NCBI RefSeq assembly: GCF_030272615.1
Contig: NC_081408.1
Coordinates: 618,756,476 to 618,820,475 of the forward strand
Source: Cryptomeria japonica
Taxonomy: Eukaryota; Streptophyta; Pinopsida; Cupressales; Cupressaceae
Length of the DNA stretch: 64,000 nucleotides
Direction of reading: 5' to 3'
Part shown: piece after piece, positions 1 through 12,211 of the stretch
Layout of the letters: every line of letters begins with the position of its first letter
Position numbering within the stretch: position 1 is the stretch's first letter
Program-made: the position numbers and the translations under genes
Notes under the pieces: model-generated
What the model was told of the DNA's origin: nothing
Database searches by the model: none
Seen by the model: only the letters and a program-made list of their open reading frames with translations

Positions 1-524
1 AATACGTGCTCAAAATATTAGTGGTATTAAGAATATACTACTCTGGAAAGGAAGACCCTTGTACTCACATTGCAAAAGAACAAAATTTCTACATAAAGTG
101 AATTTGGGCTTATATTTCATTGCAGGATGCCATTTCGATCACCAAAGCTATTTTTTGAATCACCATTTCCCTACACTCCCACAACAACTCTTCATAATAT
201 TCTAATTTCTTTGTGGGACAACGGGGAGACATACTTTTCATATTTTCTTCTTCATAATATTTTCTTTAGTCTCTTAACTAATGTTCACATTGTTTTATGC
301 CACTAGTGTGTATGTAGAAAGAGGGAACCCAACTTAGTGTAAAATCCCACTTATTTTAAAATGAAACCCTTCAATTATTATAAAATATATTTAAATCATA
401 AAGCATGATAACTATTTTATTTTGATTTGATAATTGTTGCCTTCTAGATCCCTTAATAACAAATAAGGTAGCAACTTATCCCTTACAAAATACCATGCAT
501 ATCACTATTTAAATCCTAAAATGA
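1..524. other. AT-rich intergenic sequence
   Basis: No gene, RNA or mobile-element signature was recognised here. The sequence is AT-rich and leads into the 220-bp tandem repeat that follows. Confidence 0.5.
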
Positions 525-1715
525 TGTCCATTCTTCATAGAATGCAAAACTATTCATTTAAATTGCATTGGAAAACACCTCATTTTATGTTCATAGTTTG
601 GAAAACGCATACCATTCAAAAACACAATATTGATAACACATGATGTTTTCCCATATTTATTACAATACACAAGTTGATTGAGCAAGGGTGTAAATTTATG
701 CTTTCAATAGAAGAATTTAACTACAATGTTGTCTAGTCCCCACATAATGTAAACTATTGATTACAAGCACATTGAAAAATACCTAAGTTTATGCTGACAA
801 TTTCGAAAACACATTCATTTCAAAAACACATTATTGACAGCACAATGTTTCCCCACTTTTTCAAAAACACATAGGACAGTTACGATACACAAGTTGATTG
901 GTAAAGGGTGAAAATCTATACTTTTAATAGATTGATTTAACTACAAGATTTTCCACTCCCCACAATATACACTATTCATTTCAAACACTTTGAAAAACAT
1001 CTTTTTCATGTCAATGATTTGGAAAATGCCCAACATTCAAAAATACATGATTGACAACACACAATATTTCCTTGTATTTTTATAAAACACATATGATAGT
1101 TACAAGACAGAAGCTGAGTGAGAAAGGGCATTTATCTATATTTTCAATAGAAGAATTTAAATACAGTGGTATCTACTTCCTATCGAACATAAACTATTCA
1201 TTTAAAACACATTGGAAAACACTTCGTTTTGAGCCAACAATTTAGAAAAGATACCATTTGAAAACACAATATTGAAAACACATGGTGTTTCCTTGTATAT
1301 TCAAAAACACAATATGGTAGTTATGATACACAAGTTGATTGAGAAAGGATGCAAACCTATGCTTTCAATAGAAGCATTTAAGTATAATGTTGTCCATTCT
1401 GCACACAATGTAAAGTATTCATTTCAAGAACATTAGAAAACACCTCGTTCTATGCTGACGCTCTGGAAAACACTTATTGACAACACGATGTTTCCCTATA
1501 TTTTTTAAAATACATACGATAGTTATGATAAACAAGTTGATTGAGAAAGGGTGCAAATCTGTGCTTTCAATAGAAGAATTTAACCACAATATTGTCCACT
1601 CCCCACGGAATGTAAACTATTCATTTCAAGCATATTGAAAAACAACTTGTTTTATGTCTATAGTTTCGAAAAGAAGCACAATTTGAAAACAAATGATTGA
1701 AAATGCATGGAGTTG
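525..1715. repeat. 220-bp tandem repeat, about five diverged units
   Basis: A landmark resembling AAGTTGATTGAGAAAGG recurs at 671, 891, 1111, 1332 and 1534, giving spacings of 220, 220, 221 and 202 bases. Each unit also carries AAACTATTCATTT, a GGAAAACACCT-like stretch and CAATGTTTCCC in the same order. The units differ by many substitutions, so the array is old. Short open frames inside it are chance. It could be a satellite fragment or tandem repeats from inside a mobile element. Confidence 0.85.
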
Positions 1716-1755
1716 ATAGTTCTGATACTTAATATAAGTACAGATCCAATAGCCA

Positions 1756-2470
1756 ACAAGATGAGAGGGGGGAGTGAATCATACAAACTTAATCATCAAT
1801 GAAAACATCAGATTCAACCTCGGTAACATATATCAGTCATATAATCAAAAACTGTCAAACATGCAAACTCAAAAGCATATGAACAATATAAACCTCATAA
1901 CACCAGATTTAATGTGGAAACCCAAATAGGGAAAAACCACTATGGGATTTCGGACCCACTAAGAAATATACTCTTCTAGAGTATGTTCGATTAAAAGCCA
2001 ATCCTGTTAAAGATTACAAAACACATTGCTAGATGTGACCCGGTTAAGGGATTTCCCTCAGATCTGTTAGGATCTTCACTTTGTTAGAAGTGACATTGTC
2101 AAAGGATTTCAAACACTCATTTAGAATGTCACCTTGTTAGAGGATTTACATATAAGACTATTAAGTCCACTCGGTTAAGAGATTTCCTATCACTTTCACA
2201 AAATAACAGTAATACAATCTATCTGCAGCTTCACATCTAAAATGCTAAAGCAGATTCCTATTTGTTCAATAAAATCTAGACATAGAACTAATCTTGTCTA
2301 TCTGCTGGGCATCAATACTCTGTTATTCTAACAGGTCTTCAAGCTTATGTGCTCGGTAATCACTATGTAGCATCCTTGTGCATACACTTGCCCGCATCCA
2401 TTGTTTATCAACAGTTCCTTATTTATAAACAATCTTCTAACCGCTTAATCTCCTCGATCACATTTCCCAT
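1756..2470 (-). mobile_element. LTR fragment, reverse orientation
   Basis: The segment opens with a G-run followed by GTGAATCA, then GTGGAAACCC and GGGAAAAACCAC, and then a series of short modules such as GGTTAAGGGATTT and CTTGTTAGAGGATTT. The same order occurs at 10531-11027. Its reverse complement matches the 3' half of the copia LTRs at 11028-12157 and 16686-17800, which read GGTTTTTCCCC and then a C-run before CTTAGTTGTCC. I read it as a truncated, inverted LTR of that copia group. Its partner LTR and internal region are absent, and both ends are approximate. Confidence 0.6.
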
Positions 2471-3059
2471 GGTGTATGTATACTAGTCCTATAGGCCCAC
2501 AAATTATAGAATAATGTTATAATTTTCAATCATGTTTTTATTCCATGTCTATTTTTTAAGTATATCATTTGAAGTTTTTAATAGCTACTCTTATTTGTTC
2601 ACTTTCCACCATCTCAAAGATAGTTTTACATGGTAAATTTGTGGTTAATGTAAAGAATTTCATAGAGTAATTGCATCTATGAATTCTTAAAGGATGAGAG
2701 AAATTATCAATAATTATAATATAAGGTATGATGAACCTAAATTATTTTATTTAAAATAATTTTTGGAATAAACGAACTTGAAACATTGTTGATAGGAATA
2801 GCCTTCACCATTTGATGAAATGCTTAATCACCACTATTATGAAATCATATTCATTGTAAAAATGCAGATCAAGTTTTCTTATAAAATCTAGCCCTAAGGT
2901 ATAGAGTGGTCGTGGAATGACGATATATTTCAAATCTTTAGTATAATTGGTATAAATCCTAAGGATAGTGTTGATTATACATTTATGTTAGAGTCACCTA
3001 TACTTAGGTTCTCGTAACCAAGATTTTGTTAAAATTTCCTCTCAATCAATTCCTCATGT
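2471..3059. other. Intergenic, nothing recognised
   Basis: AT-rich sequence with no coding or repeat signal that I can support. Confidence 0.4.
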
Positions 3060-4690
3060 GCAATAAGTTGTCACCCATGGCTCCCGCCCACTAAAACTCA
3101 TTTACTGCTCTTGTTTTGTATGCTTTGTCTACCACTCCTCCTGTCAATCCCCCCCCCCCCCACATTGGATGGTTTGGGTCCTCCCCCTTGCGTGGGTGCC
3201 TCTATGGTTCTGGCTATGGGTGGTTCATGCCCTTCCCCCTTGTGGACGCCCTTCCTGGGGATGTAGTTGTTGTTGAAGCTATGGATAATGGTGTTACTCC
3301 TTCATCTAGTGATTCTGATACTAATGGTGACCCTATTGTGGGTGTTAAGGTCCCACCCAGACCTTCTTGTTTTGCTGGTAAGCACAACTTTGCTTGTGTG
3401 GCCAAATATGTTGCCCAACCCTATGAGGGGATTCATCCTCGTCCTTGTGCCAAGTCCTCCCCTATGGTGGTTTGTGGATAAGATGTTGTGGATAACATTG
3501 GGTTCTACTAATGGTACGCTTTAGTGTGCGGATTCTTTGGATTGTGGCCTTTGCTACTGGACCTTTATTATTGGGTGAGTGATTCCTGGAAGCCTTTTGT
3601 TGCTCGTAGTATTGAACCTTTCCCTTGTGCTATAGGATTTTTTATTGCTTCCTTTTATTCTTTGTTTGATCATGACTTGATATTGGGTAAGTTGTGGTCT
3701 TGAGGAGTTCATTCTCTCTTTGTCAAGCCCTAGATGGCTTCCTTTAACCCTCTTACAAAACCACTTAATGTGTGTCTTATTTGGGTTCTCCTTTTGAATC
3801 TTTCCCTTTATTTCTCAGAAAATTCTTTCTACTAGGCCATTGGTAACTCTATTGTCCATTTATTGAAGGTTGATGATTCTATGTCCTCCATGGGCCACTC
3901 CACCTTTGTCTATATCTTAATTGATATTGACATCTATTTGCCTCTCCCTAGGGATGTGGTTCTTATGGTTGGAGATAGGCCTTAGACACAACCACTGGAC
4001 TGTGAGGGCCTTCCCTTTCGTTGTCATAAATACTTTTCTATAGGTCATTTAGCTTCAGATTGCTCTCTCCTGTGTCACAAGGGTGCTACTACTTGGTGGA
4101 AGGATGATACAACTAATCACTTAACTGTATATGCTTTTGATTCTAATCCTTCCTCTCAAGAGGATGTGACCTCCTCCCAAGATGATGTGGTGCCTCTTAC
4201 TATTTCTGATGTTACTGTTGATGTTGATGTTGTGGCTTCTTCCATCCCTTATGGCTCAATTCATGTTGCTTATATTTTGTAGCTTCGTTGTACTCCTACT
4301 AAATCTAATCTTGATGTTGTTTCTCTATAGCAACCTACTGCTATTATTTTGTAACACTCTGATGAAGCTACTAAGTGTAATCTTGCGGGGTCTTTCCTAA
4401 CTGTTCTCCCTTTTGAGGTTTCTAATGATAGTATTGTCTGGACTGTGGTTTGCCACACATAGAAGGGGAATTCGTCTCCCCTCTCCAATACCCCTCCTCT
4501 TAGTGCGGGTGCCTCTCCCCTTCCCTGATTTGGGTTCTAGGTTGGTGTTGGTTTGATAGGCTTTTCTTTTGGTTTGTCCGACTTTTTTCAGGGTTTTCTC
4601 CTCTACTTTTTTGTCTCTCTTTCTGCCTATGGGCTATTGTATTAAGGGTCAACACCCTTGTTATTGCTACTTTCTTAATCAAAAACATTA
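3060..4690 (+). pseudogene. Decayed LINE ORF1 (gag-like, DUF4283 plus zinc knuckle)
   Basis: Translation in shifting plus-strand frames gives the order expected of the nucleic-acid-binding ORF1 of plant L1 LINEs. A DUF4283-like stretch (about 3360-3980) includes WSWGVHSLFVKPW and then DIDIYLPLPRDVVLMVGDR. A zinc-knuckle relic follows at about 4022-4063, reading CHKYFSIGHLASDC, in which the second cysteine of the CCHC pattern is lost. A Ser/Asp-rich tail comes next. The end (about 4520-4690) resembles a LINE 3' end with TTAATCAAAAACA. Several stops and frameshifts make it non-functional. No endonuclease or reverse transcriptase follows, so it is an isolated ORF1-derived copy or a deleted LINE. 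Confidence 0.6.
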
Positions 4691-6060
4691 GTTAAGAAAC
4701 CATAACTAAACTCACAATTTAGTAACCAATACTATACCACTTCCTTTAATGATATAGTGGTTTCTAATCAATTCCACCCATCATTATTATTTCTAAATCA
4801 GCTTGAACATCATTAGGTTCATCGTATTACCATAGAGGTTTAAGCTTATAACTCAACACACAATTACCTTGGTGCACAAAAACCCATTTCCTTAATTAAT
4901 TCGTTGGCATATCTCAACTTAACTAACACCATTTATTTATCATAGAATTGTACAATGATAATAATCATTATTACGCTCTTTTGAATTAAATTTTAACCAT
5001 TAAAGGTTTATAAGGGTTTCTTCACACTAATGTCACCAAAAATATTAGTTTCAGTTCTCTTACTATACATAATGAACTCACACTTGTCATTTACAACTAC
5101 TTGTGATCTTAATTGTTAACAATGAAACATTTGAAGATTTCTTATAACACGATTACCAATGGTTGTCTCTTAAGTCATCCTCATTAAATTAATTTATAGT
5201 TTATTTTATTTAATCATGCAATAATTTGGTACAACTATAGTACCCACCCCTAGTTCTCTTTTTCGTTCAAATATTAGGATTATTATACTTAGAAGGTCTA
5301 TAGTTAATATGAAGCCATATTGCAACATTAAATATGAATGCAATATAGTTTTAGTTATGATAATGAAAATATTACCACCTACATTGTTAACTACCCATAA
5401 GCCTAAGCCCATACTAAATAAATATTGAATAATTAAGATGATGCCAATACAATGTTAAGGGAACATAATATTCTAAGAAGCATTACGAACTTGGTCTCAA
5501 TAACAACCATTACACTATGAATCATTTTAATATCATTATATAACTCCAAGGAAGACCCTCTAAGTAGGTGGCTTTCTTATTCTAATTGGATATTATGTCT
5601 TAGACATAGTCGTAATCATGATTTGGAAAATCAAATGAGTAAAATCTATAAGTATGAGCATGATCAAATGATAGATTTTTTGTACTAGATAGATTCCAAA
5701 CAATTGTTAAAATATCTCATCCTAAGAACATTAAGGGTGTTTGCAAGGTTCCTTAAATAATTTTGACCAGTAGAGGGGATTAGTAACTTAATAAAACTAA
5801 ATTTAAACATTTCTAAATTCCATTTTAGATTGAAACTTCATAGTTAGAAACTTAATATGGGTCAAATGTTTAAGATACAAGTTGTTTGTATATGTGGTTT
5901 TGAATCCATTTGAAATAAAAACAAGGAAAATGTAGCAAAGAGATGTATCTTCTAGAAATAAAATAAATAAGTACTTTTCAAGCTCATGCGTTTACTCCAA
6001 CCCAATGGTACAAAAGAATAGACTTTGATATGTAAAAAAATCATTTGCTTCATGAACATA
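4691..6060. other. AT-rich intergenic sequence
   Basis: No gene or mobile-element signature recognised. Short open frames here are isolated, AT-rich and without family resemblance. Confidence 0.45.
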
Positions 6061-6575
6061 ACCATTAGTTATAATAGATTATAAAATCCATGAGGAATAA
6101 GATCATGTTCCTTTCTTATCCAATATCTCTTAATTAAAATATAATGTCTAAAACATGGAATAAGAGGCGCAAGAGAAATATTGTGTTGGGAAATATAATA
6201 CCCTTTTTTATATACATTAAAATGTAATTAATTTAATGTAGAAGATATGAAGTTAGTCTTTGTCCTTGTTGTAAAGAAATTTCCTTTTCAACCATTAGTT
6301 ATAATATATTATAAAATCCATGAGGATTAAGGTCATGTTCCTTTCTTATCCAATAACTCTTAATTAAAATATAATTTCTAAGACATGGAATAAGCCTACA
6401 AGAAAAATATTGTGTTGAGAAATATAATGTCTTTTTTAATATGCATTAAAATTATATTTTAATTTAATGTAGAAGACATGAAGTAAGGCTTTGTCACTGT
6501 TGTGAAAGAAATTTTGAAATGTAGAAGACATGAAGTAAGGCTTTGTCACTGTTGTGAAGAAATTTCCTTTTCAAA
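6061..6575. repeat. 230-bp tandem duplication with a partial third copy
   Basis: ACCATTAGTTATAATA begins at 6061 and again at 6291, and the sequence after each start (for example CATGTTCCTTTCTTATCC) is nearly the same for about 220 bases. The 3' part, with GTAGAAGACATGAAGTAAGG, is repeated once more at about 6520-6575. Confidence 0.85.
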
Positions 6576-7019
6576 ATAAGAAACAAAATGTTGGAAAACA
6601 TAATAATGGTCCCATAGAGAGTCTCTCCAAAAGTGCATTCTTCACAAGTCTATGGGATGAAAGACTAAGTGGGTCAATGAATATTGCTTAAATTACAATT
6701 CCCTTAGTCTAGTGTTTACAAGGGCTTTGATGGATGTTGGCACTTGGTAACTTATTGTTGTTTGTTATGAATTATCAAAAATTACTGATTGGGTAACATA
6801 AGGCCCCAAATCATGTTCATGGTAATTATTTAATGCTAATTTATACTAATGATTCAAATTATAGCAACTGATAAGAATATGTAATAGTTATTAAATTGTA
6901 TGATGTTATTAGAAAAGATAGTGAATTGAATATAAAAAAGGATTTTTAATTTATTTTTTATATTAGAGATGCACATTGATAATTATTATTTAATTTTGGT
7001 ATTTATATTTTTGTAACAA
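6576..7019. other. Intergenic, nothing recognised
   Basis: AT-rich sequence without coding or repeat signal. Confidence 0.4.
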
Positions 7020-7376
7020 ATAAGGTACCCCCACGGGACTGGATAAGGAGTCCTTTGCTAGCGGACCCAGAGACATGATGGTGGCGGCCAAGGATGTGAT
7101 AGAGAGATAAAATAACCTTTCTAAATGGATGGTATTTAAAATCAACATTCTTAAGGATAGGGTTAATACCCTTAATGATAAAGTGGAGTTGGGGCAGAAT
7201 AATTTGAATAAGGTTCCTTCTTTGGACAATGCAAATAAAATGTTTTCTATTATCCAAATTGTGGCCATGGATGTGAAAACTGTGAAAATGCATCATGAGA
7301 AAAAGATCACATTTCTAGAAGAGACCATCGATAAGATTCATGATAAGCTTAGGGTTGTTGTGGTTATGAGTAGAGC
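7020..7376 (+). pseudogene. Coiled-coil ORF fragment, left half of a split LINE-like unit
   Basis: A plus-strand frame contains heptad-like stretches such as ILKDRVNTLNDKVEL and KKITFLEETIDKIHDKL, which predict a coiled coil. The frame runs directly into the LTR of element A at 7377. The sequence after that element (from 10008) continues in the same frame for about 13 more codons before a stop. It may be a remnant of a LINE ORF1 or another element protein. I do not recognise the family. Confidence 0.4.
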
Positions 7377-7801
7377 TATTGGAGATATTATGAGCCCATG
7401 AAGTTACACACACTTCAATTTATCAACCAAGAAATTATCCAACCACAGACAAGAATGTTGAAACTCAAGCCATGAAGAACAATGTAAATCGAAGAGTACA
7501 TCTTGAGATTAACCTGGAATGAATTATTATAAATTGATGTTACAATGCACAAATAGGCAAGAGGCTAGACAATTGAGAGCATAGGTAATGTCATGTGGCT
7601 CAATGAGATGAGAGAGTAGGTAGGAGTAGGTACAACTACCCTATAACAAAATTAAATGCATCAAACTAACTTATCTCTATCTTGAATTACACTTAAGGTA
7701 AATAGCATGGACAATATTAAATTATTGTGTCATGTGACAAATAAATCTATCCTAAGTAAACTTAATTAGAGTAAATAGAATAAATCAAATTTACTCCAAC
7801 A
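7377..7801 (-). repeat. 3' LTR of element A
   Basis: Pairs with 9561-10002. The shared stretch runs from ATTATGAGCCCATGAAG to TTTACTCCAACA. The first bases are TATTGG where the partner has TGGTGG, so the terminal TG has decayed. Confidence 0.8.
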
Positions 7802-8166
7802 ACCCCAGCCCCACCCACTATATGTGCAACTAAGGGAGAAAAAATATTATGCATACGATGCAAGACTAATTATGAAGATGCAATATATGGGTCCTGACAA
7901 GTAGGCCATGTTAGCTACCCATGTACAACTAATTATGCAAGTAATCTCTTACAAATGTAGAAAAGGAGGAAACCTCACGGGACAAACTCCTCTCCAAAAA
8001 AGAGATACACAAGATATATGCAAGTGATAGATCATGTGATGTATGGAAGTCTCACATCAATACCCTCCAAAACTACATCCATCATGAAAATCTAATCAAT
8101 ACCCCCTTCCCCCACCAAATAAGAAGAAAAGTGAGAGACTATACATCCCCCATGATAAATAATCAC

Positions 8167-8839
8167 CTACAAAAATGGTAAGTATTTGAAGACAAAACAT
8201 GATCTACTGCTGACAAATGACTTGTCTCCCCTTAGGAAAAAAAAAACCATGTGTAGATTTAGGGACACTTGAACCCATTCTGGATATTCAGTGAAAGATG
8301 GAAACATGAAGAATGAAGATGTCTCTGAAAAAATGCTCATGTGTCTCCTTTTTCGTAAAAGATGATGATGCCACACTTTAATCAGGTACACACCCAAACA
8401 TTTAGGAAAGTGACAAGCTGAAACTCTGTAGAAACTAATATGCAGCAAGATCCAAAGACGGATATACTAAAATATTTCCTCCAACCAAATGCGAAGGACA
8501 ATGATAATCTCGCTGGTTGAAAGTCTTGATCAACGACTCTGGAAAAGTCAATGAGAGTGAAGGTGGATGGACTATATCTAAAGAAGAATCAACAACCTTT
8601 GAAGTAACCTTGACTGATGTGTTAAAAACTTCCATAGCGTCACAATCAATGTTTCTAGGTGCATGAGTGATAATCAAGGCCAAACCCACTTCTTTGGAAT
8701 CGAGAGATTTGTCCTCATGTTTTGGAGATAGAATTGATGAAGAAACAAATATGTAATGCAAGTTGAGTAATTGTCGTAACTCATGATTTTCCTTTTCAAG
8801 CAATTCAATCCTTGAGTTTTCCATCATATACAAGAGCAC
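8167..8839 (-). pseudogene. Remnant frames of element A (C-terminal region shared with element B)
   Basis: Two overlapping minus-strand frames (8435-8839 and 8167-8448) cover the only protein-like part of element A. The first starts with a coiled-coil-like stretch, RIELLEKENHELRQLL. The second aligns loosely with the C-terminal part of the element B protein: FSETSSFF here against FSEIPFIM there, followed in both by an FF/LF-rich stretch. No gag, zinc-finger or protease motif remains. Function unknown. Confidence 0.45.
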
Positions 8840-9548
8840 AAAAGGACGAAATGCAAGAGATTCCCCCCAGAAGAGATAATTTTATAATTCAAAATGTCAA
8901 ATTCGCCAAATGAACAACAATCACAACTATGAGAAATTAAAAAAAATTGAGTATATTATCACAACCTGAAAAAGATCTCAATGATCAGACTAGTTGATAT
9001 ATTGCTCTAGGTTGATATGTATTGTTGGAGCTACAATGCAGCCAGAATGAATTGCTCTAGTCACTAGAGGTATGTATGTCACTACCATGAACAAACAAAA
9101 AGAGGAGAATATTGATATTGCTGCAATATAAACAATAATATTTGTTGCAGGTAATGTATGTCACTATGACCAAGTAGATTTGTCATTACAAATAAGAAAT
9201 ATAATATCGCCATAGTTGTTATGACAGATTGAATGGAGGCATTTTTTAAAATTTTTGAGAATTTTCAATGCCGAAATAGAGTCAAATTTGTAAATAGGAT
9301 TGTGGGAGACTGAATAATAAATTGCTCTCTAATCACTACAGGTGTACATGTTGCTGCAACTAATAGATGGAAAGAAGAAAAATGTCGCTACAGTTAGGAA
9401 CAATAAAGTGAGGAAAGTTTTGAAAATTCTCAAAATTTTCAATGCCACACTAATATCAACTCTACAAACTCTTTTGTAAGAAGATAAATAACAAATACCT
9501 TATCAACTACTCAATTCTCTATTCAAGAAGGTAATTTGCTTGAAAGAA

Positions 9549-9560
9549 GCTCTAATACCA
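9549..9560 (-). other. Primer-binding site of element A
   Basis: The minus strand reads TGGTATTAGAGC directly next to the LTR end. It is one base from TGGTATCAGAGC, the usual plant copia site complementary to initiator Met tRNA. Confidence 0.7.
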
Positions 9561-10002
9561 TGGTGGAGAAATTATGAGCCCATGAAGCTGCACACACTTC
9601 AATGGATCAGCCAAGAAACTATCCAACCACACACGAGAATGTTGCAACTCGAGCTTGATGAAGAATTATGGAGATTAAAGAGAAAATCTTGAGGTTAGCC
9701 TGCAATGAATTTCTATTAATTGATTTGTTACAATGTAAAAATGAGCTTTCTTATATAGGCAAGAGGCTATACAATTGAGAGTATGGGTAATGCCATGTGT
9801 CTCAATGATATGAGAGAGTAGGCAAGAGTAGTACAACTACCCTATAACAAAATTAAATACTTAAAACTAACTCGTCTCTATCTAGACTTACACCTAGGAT
9901 AACTAACATGAAAAATATTGAATGATTGTGTCATGAAACAAATAAAGCTATCCTAAGTCAACTTAATTAGAGTAAATAAAACAAATTTAATTTACTCCAA
10001 CA
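9561..10002 (-). repeat. 5' LTR of element A
   Basis: Intact TG...CA ends. On the minus strand a TATA-like CCTATATAA (9751-9759) sits in the position of an LTR promoter. Element B has the same arrangement around CCTATATAAGC. Confidence 0.8.
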
Positions 10003-10007
10003 AGAAC

Positions 10008-10440
10008 TGATATGTAGAATAGTCCCAATGGTCTCAAGCAACTAAATGAAAAGGCTTGAATCCTTGAAGGTTTGACAAAGGCTAATTTTGGCTCCCCTTC
10101 TACTATGGGGGACAAAGGGAAGAATGCTATTGTAAATAAACATGGCTCAAGTATAGGACCCATTCTTGGCCCCTCAACTAGAACACGTAGCCATGATAAA
10201 GGTAAGATGAATCAAGCCCATATTTTCCATGATATTTTGAACATCAATGAAGGTGTGATTCGCAAGAATGTTAAAGAACGTTTAGTGAGCTTTCAAGTCT
10301 ATCGACCCTTTGGTTTCTTTATGTTTTGTTGTTGGCCAATTGTTTTGTGTCTAGTTTTTTCTTAGTGTTGGTATTCCTTTTATTGTAAAGGGTTTCAAGG
10401 TCCCGTCAAAACCCGTTTTACTCTTCTAAAAAAATAATAA
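10008..10440 (+). pseudogene. Right half of the split LINE-like unit with 3' tail
   Basis: This continues the unit interrupted by element A. A plus frame at 10072-10365 is basic and low in recognisable motifs (MGDKGKNAIVNKHG). The end, with GTAAAGGGTTTCAAGGTCCC and then TTCTAAAAAAATAATAA, resembles the A-rich 3' ends of other LINE fragments in this window. Product unknown. Confidence 0.4.
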
Positions 10441-10530
10441 TATCTATAATCATAATAGTAAAAAATTGTGTGCATTAAATCAATCAATTATATGTAAGAT
10501 TCTAATTATAGCATGGAGTACTTGTTATTA

Positions 10531-11027
10531 TGAGGATCTGGTAACTATTGAGAGGGGGGGTGAATCAGTGGTTAAACAAATTTTGCAATACTTCAAAAAC
10601 TAGTACCGGTAGCTGATCAAACGGTCTTCAAACCAGATTTACCAAACTATTACTGGTAGCTACTTAAGTTCTTCATCATTAAGAAAACATAGTAAAGACA
10701 TCAAATGAATAACTCAACAATCCATCCACAACATGAACACAGAGTTTTTTCACGTGGAAACCCAAATGAGAAAAACCACAATGGGAATTAGAACCCACAA
10801 AAATATTTGCACTCTTTCGGAATGCACCCGGTTAAAGGCCTAGCTTGATTAAGAGCTTTACGATATGCCCGATTAAGAGTAGACCTTGTTACGAGTCACC
10901 CGGTGAAGGGATTTCAACCTTAGCTCTGTTAGGAGTAACCTTGCTAGAGGATTTTCAACTCAAATTAATGAGTCACCCAGTGAAGGGATTTACAAATAAG
11001 ACTTGTTAAAGTCTGCCCAGTTAAGGG
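10531..11027 (-). mobile_element. Reverse-oriented LTR, left part (split by the copia insertion)
   Basis: It begins with GGTAACTATTGAGAGG, a G-run and GTGAATCAGTGG, then GTGGAAACCC and GAAAAACCACAATGGG, then GGTTAAGGG-type modules. Its reverse complement resembles the 3' half of the neighbouring copia LTRs. Joined across the copia element it continues at 17806-18764. In reverse the combined unit starts TGTTAGTACTATTGGC, like the TGTTGGTATT start of the copia LTR. The exact left end and its own target duplication are not resolved. Confidence 0.6.
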
Positions 11028-12157
11028 TTTTGGTATTATGGATGACTTCGTCATGGTTTGCATTGGTTTTGTCATTGATGTCAACATTTGTCTTCTTGGA
11101 AGTCTACATTGTTGATTCAGCACTATGGTTATATTGGTTTATTGTTGAACCAGCACATTGTGTTCACCAGCATGGTCACCGGTATATGTTCACCAGCAGG
11201 ATATATTGTTCACCGGTAGCAATGATAACTTGTTATCATCTAGAGATCATTTGGTTATGTCGAAGACATGGATTGGATGTCTGGATTTGGTGTTTTTCTT
11301 ATTGGTCTAATCGGATTGATAGATTTGCCTTTATCGGCAGATAAGTCTAGGTTATGGATTGGTACATGATTCCAGATCAGCACGACATGATTTGGAAATG
11401 GTTTATTGATTGGATATTGTATTGAGGCCAACATATTGTATCACATCAAGACTTATTTGTAATTGATTTAATTGTAATACCTTTGGGGAGCCAACCTCAT
11501 GTATAGGTCTTAGATTTTGTATATATAATTGTAAGATCTTATTGAAGATCGTGATATGGTATGAGTGTGTGTAAATATTGAAGAGCGAAAATAAGAAGAT
11601 CCTTGTGCGAATCACGGAGACATTATCTGAAGGTTGAAGGAAGGTTATGAAGGTGTTTTGGCACTCATGTTCAAAGCTTAAATCGGTACTGAATCTAGCA
11701 TTGCAGATGTTATTTTGAGGTAGTACATTGTTATTGGATTTAACCATCCAACTGTAGTCAGTGTGACTCCTATTTTGTGATTGAGTAGTGAGCTCTAGGC
11801 AGTTGGCCTTTCTGCATGTGCAGACCCCATTTTTATTCACTTATTATCTGCAGCAGTATCTTCTGATTGTGGGTAAGGTTTCCCACCGTGGTTTTTCCCC
11901 TTATAGGGTTTCCACGACAAAATCTATGTGTCATGTGTTGTGGATGTTGTTTCTCTTTATTTTTCATGCATTAAGTTAAACCGATACCGCTATAACTGTT
12001 AATTTGTTTCACCGGCATTTAAGTTTGGTTTACTAGCACTAAGTCTCAAGTTGGAATAATCTATTTTGGTTTATAATTTATTGATAACTGGTTCACAACT
12101 GATTCACCCCCCCCCCCCCCTCTTAGTTGTCCTTCTTGGTTCCTAACAATCCTAACA
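11028..12157 (+). repeat. 5' LTR of the copia element
   Basis: Pairs with 16686-17800. It starts TTTTGG where the partner has TGTTGG, so the terminal TG is mutated, and it ends CCTAACA. A C-run at about 12107-12120 and the stretch GTGGTTTTTCCCC are the best landmarks. The TATA-like site in the partner (CTTATATATAGG, about 17155) is degraded here to CATGTATAGG, so promoter activity is doubtful. Confidence 0.9.
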
Positions 12158-12159
12158 AT

Positions 12160-12171
12160 TGGTATCAGAGC
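12160..12171 (+). other. Primer-binding site of the copia element
   Basis: TGGTATCAGAGC, two bases after the LTR end, is complementary to the 3' end of plant initiator Met tRNA. Confidence 0.9.
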
Positions 12172-12211
12172 CTAGTCCTCTTTTTGCAGAATCCTAACAA
12201 CTTGAGATCCT

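Larger units (their letters stand above)
7377..10002 (-). mobile_element. Element A: short non-autonomous copia-type LTR element without gag
   Basis: Two direct repeats of 425 and 442 bp enclose 1.76 kb. The primer-binding site lies at 9549-9560 and reads TGGTATTAGAGC on the minus strand, one base from the initiator Met tRNA site, so the element runs right to left with its 5' LTR at 9561-10002. The flanks AGAGC (7372-7376) and AGAAC (10003-10007) look like a 5-bp target duplication with one later change. There is no gag, protease, integrase or reverse transcriptase. The 3' half matches element B (39399-44617): both have CTCCCCTTAGGAA near 8229 and 40268, and both carry a conserved stretch before the 3' LTR that includes ACATGGCCT. 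It is therefore an internally deleted relative of element B that would rely on other elements for all proteins. Confidence 0.8.

Noticed and set aside
1051-1245. 64-codon frame in the 220-bp tandem repeat
   Set aside because: It is open in one unit only; neighbouring units have stops in the same frame.
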